Shown here one piece after another: positions 34,527-45,532 of a stretch of 64,000 nucleotides of DNA. The position numbers and the translations under genes were made by a program. Source of the DNA: Rhipicephalus microplus (lineage: Eukaryota > Arthropoda > Arachnida > Ixodida > Ixodidae); contig NC_134707.1 of assembly GCF_043290135.1 (NCBI RefSeq), positions 69,245,906 through 69,309,905 on the forward strand, written 5' to 3'. The notes below the pieces were generated by a model, which saw only the letters and a list, made by a program, of their open reading frames with translations, ran no database searches and had not been told where the DNA came from. The stretch's first letter is position 1. Every line of letters starts with the position of its first letter.

Positions 34527-34658
34527 GCTCATCCATGAAAAATATCGCAACATGATAAAACCAGCCTGATTTCCGGGGAGATCTCATGAAGACTGTGAAC
34601 CAATGTGCGTCTACGTGAAATTGGCGATGAAATATATCAGTGCAAGTTTCCACGTCTC
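34527..34658 (-). other. candidate host exon, 132 bp, phase 1-1
   Basis: Read on minus, an acceptor (caattttag) precedes an open stretch with DVETCTDIFHRQFHVDAHW and then FTVFMRSPRKSG, WFYHVAIFFMDE, ending GAGC/gtaagta, a near-consensus donor. The exon is 44 codons long with one base over at each end, so it could be skipped or duplicated without a frame change. The protein is aromatic-rich with one cysteine and I do not recognise it. No neighbouring exon was found, so the gene is unproven. Confidence 0.35.
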
Positions 34659-35588
34659 CTAAAATTGTCGGCCCTAGTTCTACAGCATAGTTTTCGCGTC
34701 GCCAAAAGCACCAACAGCTGATCATATATTTGTGCAGAACGCTCAACTGGCCTGTGCTACTGTATTATGCGTCCTGTGATCTATATGCTATTGCTTGGTG
34801 ACCCCCATGCAAAATAGTATGCATAGCATAGCTGAGTATTCAATTCTCCAGTATGGCTTAGTGAAACGTAATGACGGGGCAGGAAAGGTGAGCGAAGGTG
34901 TGGAGGAGTGATGAGAGGGCTACAAAGAGGAAATAAAACAGGGGGCGAGTAACAGCATAGGCTGATGTAAGCCTTTTTACTAAGGGCTTCCTGGACACCG
35001 TTAGAGTGCTCTGTGGATTGTTCTTAACATGCGTATTCCCGAAAAATCTACGGCAGGGGCTGCGACATCGGCTTTCGTGCTCCAGTGAAAGAGCCTAAAA
35101 GGAGAGGATCCTCCTCACCATAAAATGTTTGAAAGAGTTGGGGAAATAAAAGGTTGTGACAAACAAAATATACAGTCAGTATCAAGAATGTGAGAGTGAG
35201 GAGGAGGGGAGAGATGGGAGAGCACGTATTTGACCATCAGTGTACACTAAAGCCTAGCAAAGGAACGGGAATAGCAAATAACGTTGAGACGAATAGTTCA
35301 GAGGAGGTGCAGTAAAACATAACATCGTCATCTACTGCAAATTATAGCTACAGTGGGAAATTAGAAAGCGACGAAGACAAATATGCAGATGAGGATGGGC
35401 TAAAGGGGGAAGAAAATTAATAATAGACGCGTAGTAATTAATAATAGACATTGAGGTGGTGGGAAAGAAAAGTCGAGTTAGAAAACAGCGGTATTAGGAT
35501 GAGGAGGTGAGTAAAAGGAGAAGGAGAGGCTGCCGCAGCATCACTGTTGTAGGTTCTTTTTGGCGCAATAGACGCTGAGAGGACATCA
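34659..35588. other. purine-rich spacer next to the RTE 3' end
   Basis: From about 34860 to 35560 the plus strand is strongly purine-rich (gaggaggggagagatgggag, aaagggggaagaaaatta). No coding evidence. It borders the 3' end of the minus-strand RTE element. Confidence 0.5.
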
Positions 35589-35605
35589 CGTCATCATCAG
35601 CCTGA

Positions 35606-38582
35606 CTACGTCCACTGCAGGACAAAGGCCTCTCCCATGTTCCGCCAGTTAACCCTGTCCTGTGCTCGCTGCTGCCAATTTATACCCGCAAACTTCTTAA
35701 TCTCGTCTGCCCACCTAACCTTCTGTCTCCCCCTAACCCGCTTCCCTTCTCTGGAAATCCAGTTAGTCACCCTTAATGACCAGCGGTTATTCTGTCTACG
35801 CGCTACATGCCCGGCCCATGTCCATTTCCTCTTCTTTATTTCAACTATGATATCCTTAACCCCCGTTTGTCCCCTAATCCACTCTGCTCTCTTCTTGTCT
35901 CTTAAGGTTACAGCTACCATTTTCCTTTCCACTGCTCGCTGCGTCGTCCTCAATTTAAGCTGAACCTTCTTTGTAAGTCTCCGGGTTTCTGCTCCGTAGC
36001 TAAGTACCGGCAAGATACAGCTGTTATATACCTTCCTTTTGAGGGATAGTGGCAATCTACCTGTCATAATTTGAGAGTGCTTGCCGAATGTGCTCCACCT
36101 CATTCTTATTCTTCTAGTTACTTCAAACTCGTGGTTAGGCTCTGCGGTTATTACCTGCCCTAAGTAGACATAGTCTTTTACAACTTCAAGTGCACTATTA
36201 CCTATCTCGAAGCGCTGCTCCTTTCCGAGGTTTTTGTACATTACTTTCATTTTCTGCAGATTAATTTTAAGACCCAGCTTTCTGCTCTCCTTGTCTAATT
36301 CCGCAATCATGAGTTGCAATTCGTCCCCTGAGTTACTCAGCAATGAATTGTCATCGGCGAAGCGCAGGTTACTAAGGTACTCTCCATTAACTCTTATCCC
36401 TAACTGTTCCCATTCTAGGCTTCTGAAAACCTCCTGTAAGCACGCGGTAAATAGCATTGGGGAGATTGTGTCCCCCTGCCTTACACCCTTCTTGATTGGT
36501 ATTCTGTTGCTTTCTTTATGAAGCACTATGGTAGCAGTTGATCTCCTGTAGATTTCTTCCAGAATGTTTATATATACTTCATCTACGCCCTGATTCCGCA
36601 GTGTCTGCATGACGGCAGATATTTCTACTGAATCAAACGCGTTCTTGTAATCTATGAAGGCTGTGTATAGTGGTTGGTTATACTCTGAGCATTTTTCTAT
36701 TACCTGATTGATAGTATGAATGTGGTCAATTGTTGAATAGCCTGTTCGAAGTCCTGCTTGTTCCTTTGGTTGATTGAATTCTAATGTTTTCTTTACTCTG
36801 TTAGCAATTACCTTTGTAAATAGCTTGTATACTACAGAGAGCAAGCTAATTGGCCTGTAATTCTTCAAGTCCTTGTCATCTCCATTCTTATGTATTAAGA
36901 TGATGTTAGCGTTCTTCCAAGACTCTGGTACCCTTCCCGTCAGGAGACACCTCGTAAACAGGGTGGCTAGTTTTTCTAACACAATCTGTCCTCAATCTTT
37001 CAGCAGATCTGATGTTACCTGATCCTCACCAGCAGCTTTGCCTCTTTGCATGCTCTCCAAAGCTTTTCTGACTTCTTCTATCATTACTGGTGGGGTGTCA
37101 TCTGGGTTACTGCTAGTTCTTATAGTATTAAGGTCGTGGTTCTCTTGGCTACTGTACAGATCTCTGTAAAACTCCTCCGCTGTTTTAACTATCTTATCCA
37201 TATTGGTAGTTATTTTGCCTTCTTTGTCCCTTAGTGCATACATCCTACTTTTGCCTATCCCAAGTTTCCTCTTCACTGCTTTGAAGCTTCCTCTCTTTTT
37301 CAGAGCGTCTTCAATTCTCTCCTTGTTATACCTTCTTACATCGCATACTTTACGTCTATTAATCAACTTCGAAAGCTTTGCCAGTTCTATTTTTGTCTGT
37401 TGTACTTGACACTTTCATGGTTTGACGCTTCTTAATTAGGTTCTTCGTTTCATGGGAAAGCTTGCAAATGTCCTGTCTAACTACCCTGCCTCCAACTTCC
37501 ACTGCACACTCCGTAATGATACTCTTGAGATTATCATTCATTGTATCTACGCTAAGGTTGGTTTGCTCACCAATAGCCGAGAACCTGTTCTGCAGCGACA
37601 CTCTGAATTCCTGTACTTTCCCTCTCAGTGCTAGCTCATTGATTGGCTTCTTGCGTATCAGTTTCTGTCGTTCCTTCTTCAAGTCTAGGCGAAATCGAGA
37701 CCGTACCATTCTATGGTCACTGCATCGTACCTTGCCAACCACTTCCACATCCTGCACGATTCCTGGGTGTGCAGTCATTATACAGTCTATTTCGTTCTTA
37801 TTTTCGCCATTACGGCTTCTCCATGTCCACCTGCGGTTTTCTCGTTTTCGGTAGAAGGTATTCAAAATCCGCAGACTATTGCGTTCTGCGAATTCTACTA
37901 GTCGCTCTCCTCTGGCGTTTCTAGTGGCGATGCCATAATCTCCTACTGCCTGGTCTCCAGCCTGCTTCTTCCCTATTTTTGCATTAAAGTCGCCCATCAC
38001 TATAGTATACTGCTTTTTTACCTTACTCATTGCCGATTCCATGTCTTCATAGAAGCTTTCAACTGAAGGGTCATCATGGCTGGATGTAGGTGCGTAAGCC
38101 TGTACTACCTTCATCTTGTATCGTTTATTCAGTTTAATTACAATACCTACCACCCTTTCATTAATGCTATAGTATTCCTCTATGTTGCCAGCTATGTTTC
38201 TGTGAATTAGGAACCCCACTCCCAGTTCTGTTCTGTCTGCCAAGCCCCGATAGCAAAGGACGTGGCCATTCTGTAGCACAGTAGAGGCCTCATCTGTCCT
38301 CCTAACCTCTCTGAGCCCTATTATATCCCATTTAACACCCTCTAGCTCCTCGAATAGTACAGCTAGACTTCCCTCCTTAGATAATGTTCTAGCGTTAAAC
38401 GTTGCCAAGTTCAGTTTCCAAAGGTGGCCTGTAGTCCTGAGATTCTTAGCACCCTCTGCTGCGTTGAAGAGCTGACCGCCGCCATGGTCAGTTGCTTCGC
38501 AGCTGCTGGGAACTGAGGGTCGTGAGTTATTTGACGTATGCATGTGGGAGGTAGTGGCCAGATACTGCACCAGGGTGGCCAA
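35606..38582 (-). pseudogene. RTE endonuclease-reverse transcriptase polyprotein, two lesions
   Basis: About 990 codons. Endonuclease: LNLATFNARTLSKEG, IIGLREVRRTDEA, YAPTSSH, VMGDFNAKIG (catalytic GDFN) and CSDHRMVRSRF (catalytic SDH). Reverse transcriptase: WKNANIILIHKNGD, NYRPISLLSVVYKL, FIDYKNAFDSVE, GVRQGDTISPMLF and NLRFADDNSLLS (catalytic ADD). The C-terminal tail with AGHVARRQNNRW and GRQKVRWADEIKKFAG is typical of RTE. Lesions are one extra base in a run of five T/A at 37390-37394 and a TGA at 36992-36994. Both active sites are intact, so the copy is young or the lesions are assembly errors. Confidence 0.9.
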
Positions 38583-38692
38583 TCCTTCTCTGGTGAGGGA
38601 GTGCGTTCCCGGTGGTGGTTACCGGTGAGGCCGCACCCCAGGCCTCTTAATGCAGTTCCATCAACACGCGGATTTTTTTTCCGGTTGGGAAC

Positions 38693-38768
38693 TGCGCGGC
38701 ACCGGGATCCGAACCACGGACCTCTTGCATGCGAGGCGGATGCTCTAACCACTACACCATCGCCGCAC
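38693..38768 (-). other. tRNA-Ala-like segment at the 5' end of the RTE element
   Basis: On minus it begins GTGCGGC and ends GCCGCGCA, a full 7 bp acceptor pairing with one wobble. It has an A box TGGTGTAGTGG, an anticodon-loop-like CTCGCAT (CGC, Ala) and a B box GGTTCGGATCC. The anticodon stem (TCCGC/GCAAG) and D stem do not pair well, so I do not call a functional tRNA. It sits 111 bp upstream of the RTE start codon and may supply a pol III-type promoter or be a fused SINE head. Confidence 0.55.
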
Positions 38769-39244
38769 CCCCACTATGCCATCGCCGCACCCTTCACGTA
38801 CAGAACGCCAAAACCCCCTCGCCCGTCATTACCAGGGTTGCAAGAATGCAAGTGAACCATGGCTCCGCAAATATAATGGTTTTATGGTCAGTGCACCAAC
38901 ACGAATTTTGTTTAAAATAACTTGTAAAACCAGCTGGTAATTCAATCTTAAAAACAGTTTTATGCATCTCCTAATCACTGAATTTTCTCTTTCATAAAAA
39001 TTGTTACTTTCTTTAACGTTCTACAGATTCAAACTTCATCGTCAGACCAGGTAATCGTGAATTTTATTAACATCTCCCTTCTGTGAGCACATGCGCTAAC
39101 ATCATATTTTGCACGTTAGGCACGCTTGCACGTTTTTACTTTTGTGCTTGTGAACGACAAAAAGTTTCTTAACGGCGTGTTTTCGACGTGGTTAGTCTTT
39201 TTTGAAGCGAAAGCTGTTATGAGATCACAGCACGTGTCACGCAT
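38769..39244. other. spacer between RTE and SINE
   Basis: A 14 bp motif (ccatcgccgcaccc) is repeated at 38757 and 38779. The remainder is AT-rich and unassigned. Confidence 0.4.
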
Positions 39245-39420
39245 GGCACCTTAGTTGTCCGCGGCTGCCACCGCCACTGCTGCCACCGCCACCACTGGTC
39301 TCCGTAAAAAAGTATCAAAATAAAATGAACCCGGTAAATATAAACTCCAAGGACACAGTGGGGCTTGAACCCGGGTGCGCTGCGTGCCTGTCCAGTATTC
39401 TACCACTGAGCTACGTCGGT
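39245..39420 (-). mobile_element. tRNA-headed SINE, 3' portion (interrupted by the Tx1-like LINE)
   Basis: On minus a tRNA-like head starts ACCGACGTAGCTCAGTGG (A box) and has GGGTTCAAGCC as B box near 39362-39372. It is followed by a body with a GGTGGCGGTGGCAGC-rich end. The missing 5' flank and a second copy of the first 18 bp lie at 44381-44398, across the LINE. The LINE therefore jumped into this SINE. Confidence 0.75.
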
Positions 39421-39587
39421 TTTTTTTTCTACCATGGTATTTATTAAAGTACTTGGGCAATCATGACAAAATCAAGCGAACAAAAGTACAATCAAATCGC
39501 GAAAGTAAGCGTTCAAGTGTTACTCATAAACACTAAATGCCCAACGCAGCGCGAGTTCTTCACATGGAGAGTTCTTCACATTGTGTT

Positions 39588-42500
39588 TTACAAACAAAAA
39601 AGGGGTGAGGTCAAACAGTTCTCTAAGACGGAGTACCAGTCCGGTCTAAAGTCTAGCTCGTCGTAAATGTTTTTCAGGTGGATAGCCATTTGAATGAAGT
39701 GTGCGCTTGAAGAGGTGGTGGGCTCTACATTGCGGTCTTGCATTCGTGTCTTCCACAAGCTGTGCATACGCATGAGGAAAAACATATCATACGGTACTTC
39801 ATCAAGCGCTGCTGGCAGAAGATAACGTATTGTGTGAGAATTAATGACAAAACGTTTTTTCAGTGCTCGCTGAAGGACATCCCAAAACAGTATGGCATCT
39901 TTGCAGCTAACAAAGCAATGTTCAATCGTTTCCGGCACATCACATAGATGGCAGTTAACAGACGGAATGAAAATACCTTTTCTTTCTAACCATGTGTTTA
40001 CAGCCAATGTTTCAGAGTGGAGTTTATAGAAGAATGTTTTTGAATTCGGTGGAATGTACATTTTGCGCACTCGCTTCAACACATCGTGACCTGGAAGATT
40101 GGCGTAGAGTGAACGGTACAATGGAGGTCGGAAGAGTGTACTCAGTAGGTCCTTATACAGCGCCTTGCGCGATACTGTGTACAGGTATTTTACAGAGAAG
40201 CGAGCTTTAAGGAACTGAACTGCGAGGTAAACCTCCTGCATGAATCCCCACAAGCATGGGCGTTCAGAAAAGTTGGATGAAACAATTAAATCTGGTAAGC
40301 AATCAACGAGTGTAACCTGCAAGAAGGAACGGATTACAGGATGGGGATTGTCTCAAAAAAAGAAGAATCAGGACACTATTTGCCATAGATAAAGGTGTTT
40401 TAGTCCTAACCTACCCTCACTAACTGGCTTGAATATATTATCACGACGCATGGGCTCAAAGGTTGAAGACCATATGAAAGTAGCGAAAATTCGATGAAAG
40501 CGTTGTATATAGAATCTTGCGCAATAAATAAGTTGCAATACATAGTAAAGTTTTGTTGCTAAGAAAGTATTGCAAGCTTCAGCTCTCCCAAATATCGAAA
40601 GTCGATAGGGCACAAATGTCTGGGCCTGTCGTTCAAGCTTAGGGACGCGTTCCTTCCAGTAATGCGCACTGAATCTATATGCATGCAATGGTACACCGAG
40701 GTATGTTGGAGGAGTTCTTGTCCAATTAATCCCTGCAAAGTGATTCGGTGTGCTACCCCACAAGCCAAACCACAGTCCTAAACTTTTAGAGGCATTTAAA
40801 CGAGCTCTTGATACTACGCCGAACTTTTCAATAGTATATACCACATTTTGGTTTATCTGTGCAAAAGAATGCGACATCGTCTGCATAAGCCAATACTTTA
40901 ACCTCACTGCCTAATATTCTAAAGCCACGAATGCAACTCGACTGTATTATGCTTAAGCACGGGGGTTCTAGATAAAGTGCAAATAAAAGAGGTGACATCG
41001 GGCATCCCTGTTTTACAGAAGAGCAAATAGAAACTGGCTTAGAGAGTTGACCATTAACTATCAGACGAGTTGAGCATTCATTATAGCATAATTTAACGCC
41101 TTTAAGAACAACTTTGCCAACATTAGCTTGTTCGAGAAGAGAAAAAAGGAAGGAATGACGAACACGATCAAAAGCTTTTGCAAGATCTACCTGTAGCATT
41201 GCAAGATGTTTTTGAGAACCATGACAGTATTGAAGCACTGTTCGAGCGACATGTATATTGGTTTGTATGGATCGACCTCTAATCCCACATGTCTGATGAG
41301 ACCCAATGAGGATCGACATAGCAAATTGCAACCTATTTGCTAATACTTTTCTGAAAACTTTGTAGTCCACATTTGACAGCGATATTGGTCTGTAGCCCTC
41401 GACGAAGCGAAGTTTTTCCTTGTCAGTTGTTTTCGGTATTAACACAGTGTGACTTTTGCAAAAAGATTGTGGGAGTGTATCCATGTCATAACTCATCTGA
41501 AAAATATTCAGCAATATAGGAGCAAGCGTTATCTTTAAAGCTTTGTAAAATTCGCCTGAGATGCCATCAGGCCCCGGTGTTTTCAATAAAGGCAAGTTGT
41601 CGATTTCTTGCTCAATTTCCTGTATAGTAATGGGCCCATTAATGACTGCACAATCATCGTCCTTCAAGGGGTTCACAAAAGAAACAAAACTAGCCTTGAG
41701 GTGAGCGTCAAGATCGTCAGAGGAAGAGCTAAATAAGCTGTTATAGTACGTTTCGAACGCCAAAGTAATGTCTCCGTTATCTTTTATGAGCACATCGTTA
41801 AAGTACAAGTCTGGAATAACTTCAGAAATTGCATGGCGTTGCTCATCAAGTAAAGCTTGGCGCGTCGGTTGCTCAGAATTTAAAGTGCGCTGGTTCTGAG
41901 ATCTAATACGTGCCCCTTGGTAGCGAGCAGCATCATATCTCTGTAGTTGGCACTTAATATTCTCAATATGTTTGATGTACTTTCCCGGCATTTCGCATTC
42001 CATCTCATAAAGATTGCAAAGACTTTTAAAAAGTATCTTTTCATCATTCTTTCTATAGAAAGACCTAACAGCCCCAATTTCTAAAGCTATAGCATGAACT
42101 TCTTGTTTAAAAAGCTCCCAAGCAGCGAAGATATGAAAACCAATCGAAAAAGATTGCCTAAATGCCATCTGGACGCGATTCATGAATTCCTGATCACAGA
42201 GGAGCTTCGCATTCATTTTCCAAAGGGCCCACTGGGGACGGAATTGTTTGTGACGATTTTCACCAATTTGCGCTATGACCATACAATGGTCTGAGAATAA
42301 TACAGCTTCGGTGCTGCAGGAAATTTTACGAGATAGGAGTGATGAGGACACGTAAATCCGGTTAAGGCGAGCATGAGAGCTGCCTTGTACTCCTGTATAT
42401 GCTGTTGCCCGATTCGAGACCCCGATGTCAATTAGTCCTGCATTATCTACAATACCGGATAAAAGCTCACCACTCCTGTCTCTTTTTCCAGACGAATTAT

Positions 42501-42972
42501 AACGATCAATAGCTTCACATACACACTTGAAATCTCCCATAAGTACCGTGCATCTGTCGACGTCAATTAAATTACGCACTTTTTCAAATAACTCAAGTCG
42601 TTTCAGAACATTATTAAAGGCATATAGATTGATAATTCTCCATGGCACTCCTTGCAACAAAAAATCACAGCATATATACCTGCCCTCTTCATCAACACTA
42701 GTGCAGAATGCTGAACAGGGTAGGCTTTTTCTCAGAAACAACCAACAGCCCGCAGATAAACCTTTAGCATGTGAGACACACACATTAAACTGAGACATAA
42801 AAGGTCGCAGGGCCTTCTCGGTCTCTTCCTCGCTCTCGATCTTTGTCTCTTGGATGGCGACAAAGTCGAGACGCTTCCGATTGAGAAGTCTATGGAGCTG
42901 TGCTTGTTTCTGCAAAGACCTAAGGCCGCGTACGTTCAAGGTGGCAAATATGAGTCGCTCAGACTGCGCCAT
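39588..42972 (-). pseudogene. Tx1-like LINE ORF2, endonuclease-RT, three lesions
   Basis: Endonuclease: FATLNVRGLRSLQKQ, AIQETKIE, LMGDFKCVCEA (GDFN expected, so catalytic Asn is Lys), LFSDHCMVIA. RT: LKTPGPDGISGEFYKA, GYRPISLSNVDYKVF, MLQVDLAKAFDRV, VKQGCPMSPLLFALYLEP and KVLAYADDVAFFC (YADD intact). Tail: CHLCDVPETIEHCFVSC zinc motif. One extra A in the run at 40855-40858 shifts frame after YADDVAFFCTDK. TGAs at 40368-40370 and 40353-40355 replace two likely CGA codons. Repairing three small lesions on paper would open the frame, so the copy is young. Confidence 0.9.
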
Positions 42973-42993
42973 GGTGACTACCTTCTGATTCGC

Positions 42994-44340
42994 TTATTGT
43001 CCCTCTTGATCAGTCCCAAGAGTTGGCGCTGAGGCTTCCGGTGAGCCCCCAGCAGGCCTCCTAGATCGGGATCGGCGACACTTCCCCTTTGGCATGGACT
43101 TTCGGCGACGGCGTGACTCCCTAGTCACTGACGCTGGGTTACTCCCTTTGCTTGACTCCGAGCTGGAGGATGCGCGACGTTTCAGTATTGCTGTATCCGT
43201 AGAGATCTGCATATCATCTTCCGACACTGCAGCATGATGAAAAAGCTGCTGCGGAGCTGCAGCGCAAGCAGGTGTTGAACGTTTTGTGGCATCCAGCCCA
43301 GAGTCTCTATCTTGTACTGTTGGTTCTTCGGCATCTTTATGGGTCAGCGCAACAGCACTCTTCATAGGAACTTCCACTTGTGCTATGGGTTGTGTGGAGT
43401 CGTTTTGGGTATGCTGCTTGCATGATTCACTTGGCTCTTTGCACGCAGAAGTTTCAACTGTGTCAACAGCGAGTGACTTTCTTTCCTCTTCTGGATTCCT
43501 TGTGGTAGAGCCTGCAGCATATGACATTGACGGAGTGTCTCCCGTTGCGTCCAGAACCTCGGTGGCATCCATAATATGCTCTTGTAGGTTATCATCTGGC
43601 TGTTTTGTGTGCTGTCGCAGCTTGTTGGCGTATGTCATAACACAATCTTTGGCCGAATGACCGAAGCGTCGACAGTTGTCACAGCGAGGGGTCCTGCAGT
43701 TTCGACGGATGTGTCCAACCTTACTGCACCGAAGGCAAAGTGGTGGGCGGCCAGGTATCAGGACGAGGGTTTGCATTCCGCAGACAACAAGAATATGAGG
43801 AATATCCGCAATGCGAACTCCATCAGCAAGGGACAAAACATCCCTATTTAGCGTCCGCATTTGTTCCATGTCCGCTACTTTCCAGCTTTCTTGTGATATT
43901 GTCTTGACCTTCCCAAAAGCTTGCAGTGCCTCGCACACATAGGCGTCCTCCAAGCGCTCAGGAAGCCACATAAGCTTCAGCTTCACTTCCGTGGGCTCCG
44001 GGTCTATAACGAGGCATCGACGACTTTTGACGAAAAATTCGCCTCTTGTGACCAACTTTGTTTTCGTCAGCGTTGACTTGCATGTGACCATCCAAACATG
44101 AGACATTTGAAATTGACCTATGGAGCTTATTTCCTTCAAGTCAATGATGTCCCGAAGAGCATCTCTAAAATCTTGAACCCGGTAGGGGCGACAAGCTAAG
44201 TCCGCATGTAGAAAAACAGAGTCCACAACAAGCTTACCGGTGGGAAGGCGAGGAAGTACAACACGGTAGTCAATGCCGCTGGCTGAAGCCTGACCAGCAC
44301 CTCGGCCCATGGCCGATAAATCCTTCGAAGCGGAGAACAT
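42994..44340 (-). CDS. Tx1-like LINE ORF1, zinc-knuckle RNA-binding protein
   Basis: An intact 448-residue frame. An RRM-like region lies around residues 120-175 (LKLMWLPERLEDAYVCEALQ, then AFGKVKTI). Two knuckles follow at about 202-233: CLRCSKVGHIRRNC and CDNCRRFGHSAKDC. The C-terminus is low-complexity and ends in a basic Ser/Arg-rich tail. ORF1 proteins coat the element RNA and chaperone reverse transcription. It starts 40 bp from the element's 5' end and stops 21 bp before ORF2, consistent with a bicistronic transcript. There is no lesion. Confidence 0.88.
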   Translation of the reverse strand: MFSASKDLSAMGRGAGQASASGIDYRVVLPRLPTGKLVVDSVFLHADLACRPYRVQDFRDALRDIIDLKEISSIGQFQMSHVWMVTCKSTLTKTKLVTRGEFFVKSRRCLVIDPEPTEVKLKLMWLPERLEDAYVCEALQAFGKVKTISQESWKVADMEQMRTLNRDVLSLADGVRIADIPHILVVCGMQTLVLIPGRPPLCLRCSKVGHIRRNCRTPRCDNCRRFGHSAKDCVMTYANKLRQHTKQPDDNLQEHIMDATEVLDATGDTPSMSYAAGSTTRNPEEERKSLAVDTVETSACKEPSESCKQHTQNDSTQPIAQVEVPMKSAVALTHKDAEEPTVQDRDSGLDATKRSTPACAAAPQQLFHHAAVSEDDMQISTDTAILKRRASSSSESSKGSNPASVTRESRRRRKSMPKGKCRRSRSRRPAGGSPEASAPTLGTDQEGQ

Positions 44341-44398
44341 GAAAAACGCGTCCGTTCAGAACGTCGTCTTCGTCTTTCTCCCACTGAGCTACGCCGGT

Positions 44399-45532
44399 GC
44401 TGGCGAATTGATCAGAAAGATTCCTTATCCAGGCAATGTCGAGAAAGTAATAGCGTTGATATGAGTGACAAATCGTTTTAGAGCAGCGAAAGAACAACCA
44501 GGCGTTACATAGTGCGAATAGCCTAACGAGTAGGTTGTCCAATGTTACAACCAAAACAAAAGCTGGTTCTTCATCACCAGGTGATTGTGGCACATACGCA
44601 CTTCAGGCATAATTCCTCATCATTGTCAGCCACTGCAATAAAAATTGCCACAAAATTCCTACCAAATGTTTACCGGATACCACGCTCTTCAGAAGAACGA
44701 CAAAGGATAACATGATGAATTCCGGCCAACAACCCTGAAAATATGAATAATATATTTGTAGTGGGTACCCAGGAATTGTGTATGCAGCAGTCACCCAATA
44801 CCTATTCAGAAAAGACTCTGAAAGCACCCTCTTATAGCTTTCGCTGTGATTGTGCTGCACCTTCTGCGCAGGCCTGGATTTGTTTTTTGTGTTTGGAGAT
44901 CGTATCCGTATCATTCATTTTATTACAGGGCGCAGAACTGTAACACAACCCTAATTTATAGCCTACTAAGTCTGGACAGGGTACGTATTGTGTGCTGACT
45001 TGAACCCACCTGATTGTAAAACTACAATAGTTAGAAAAATGTATGTAATCTGTTGGCAAGATTATGTGACAGACTGGATTGTAGGGATATCTGTTTGAAG
45101 CCTATTGATTTTTGCTGTAGTATAAGTAGAATCCAGGACGCATAAGACAGTGATAGCGTTTGGTTCAGTTCTGCTGACTCGATAGTCTATTCTACAATAT
45201 CACTAGAGTTAATAACCTACACAACCTACACAATATACCTACACAACGGGGATGCATAGTGTTGCATAACGAGTTGCCGAGACAGAATACTATACGATAG
45301 CCGTGCAATGACACCTTCACTATCCTGCTCAACCAACTGCTCACCAGCTCAGTAAGAGGACTGCAATTTTTCAAGTTAAACTGAAGTCTCATTTGCTCGG
45401 TTGCTTATCTTCACATTGCATTCAGAGTATATTTTGCCGATAACAATAATAGTGGGTCTTACTAGATTTATACCGAGGCGTTAAAATTTCTGTTTCAATT
45501 TCAATATACTGCTTTACTATGTGCTAGTTATT
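44399..45532. other. unassigned spacer
   Basis: It begins with the 5' flank of the SINE split by the LINE. No frame, repeat or exon that I can support. Confidence 0.4.

Larger units (their letters stand above)
35589..38768 (-). mobile_element. near-complete RTE-clade LINE
   Basis: A 3.2 kb minus-strand element: 5' region with a tRNA-like segment (38768-38693), one long reading frame for endonuclease plus reverse transcriptase (38582 to 35606), and a short (TGA)-type 3' tail ending at 35589. RTE elements, the clade that includes BovB, copy themselves by target-primed reverse transcription. Only two lesions break the frame. I could not define target duplications. A decayed relative lies at 1448-1875. 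Confidence 0.85.
39421..44380 (-). mobile_element. full-length Tx1-like LINE (4,960 bp) with 18 bp target duplication
   Basis: The element lies between ccactgagctacgtcggt (39403-39420) and ccactgagctacgccggt (44381-44398), an 18 bp duplication with one mismatch. On minus it has a 40 bp 5' leader beginning GAGAAAGACGAAGACG, an intact ORF1 (44340-42994), a 21 bp gap, ORF2 (42972-39588), AATAAA near 39438, and an A8 tail. The target is the head of a tRNA-derived SINE just after its A box. The layout matches a complete, fairly recent insertion of an L1-superfamily, Tx1-like element. Confidence 0.9.

Noticed and set aside
36234..36521. Plus-strand frames across the RTE and Tx1-like elements
   Set aside because: Shadows of the minus-strand reverse transcriptase reading frames.
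38693..38768. A functional tRNA-Ala(CGC) gene
   Set aside because: The D and anticodon stems do not pair, and it sits within an RTE 5' region. I keep it as tRNA-like only.
39351..39420. A functional tRNA gene with anticodon arm
   Set aside because: The boxes are good but the stems are poor and a SINE body follows. It is a SINE head.
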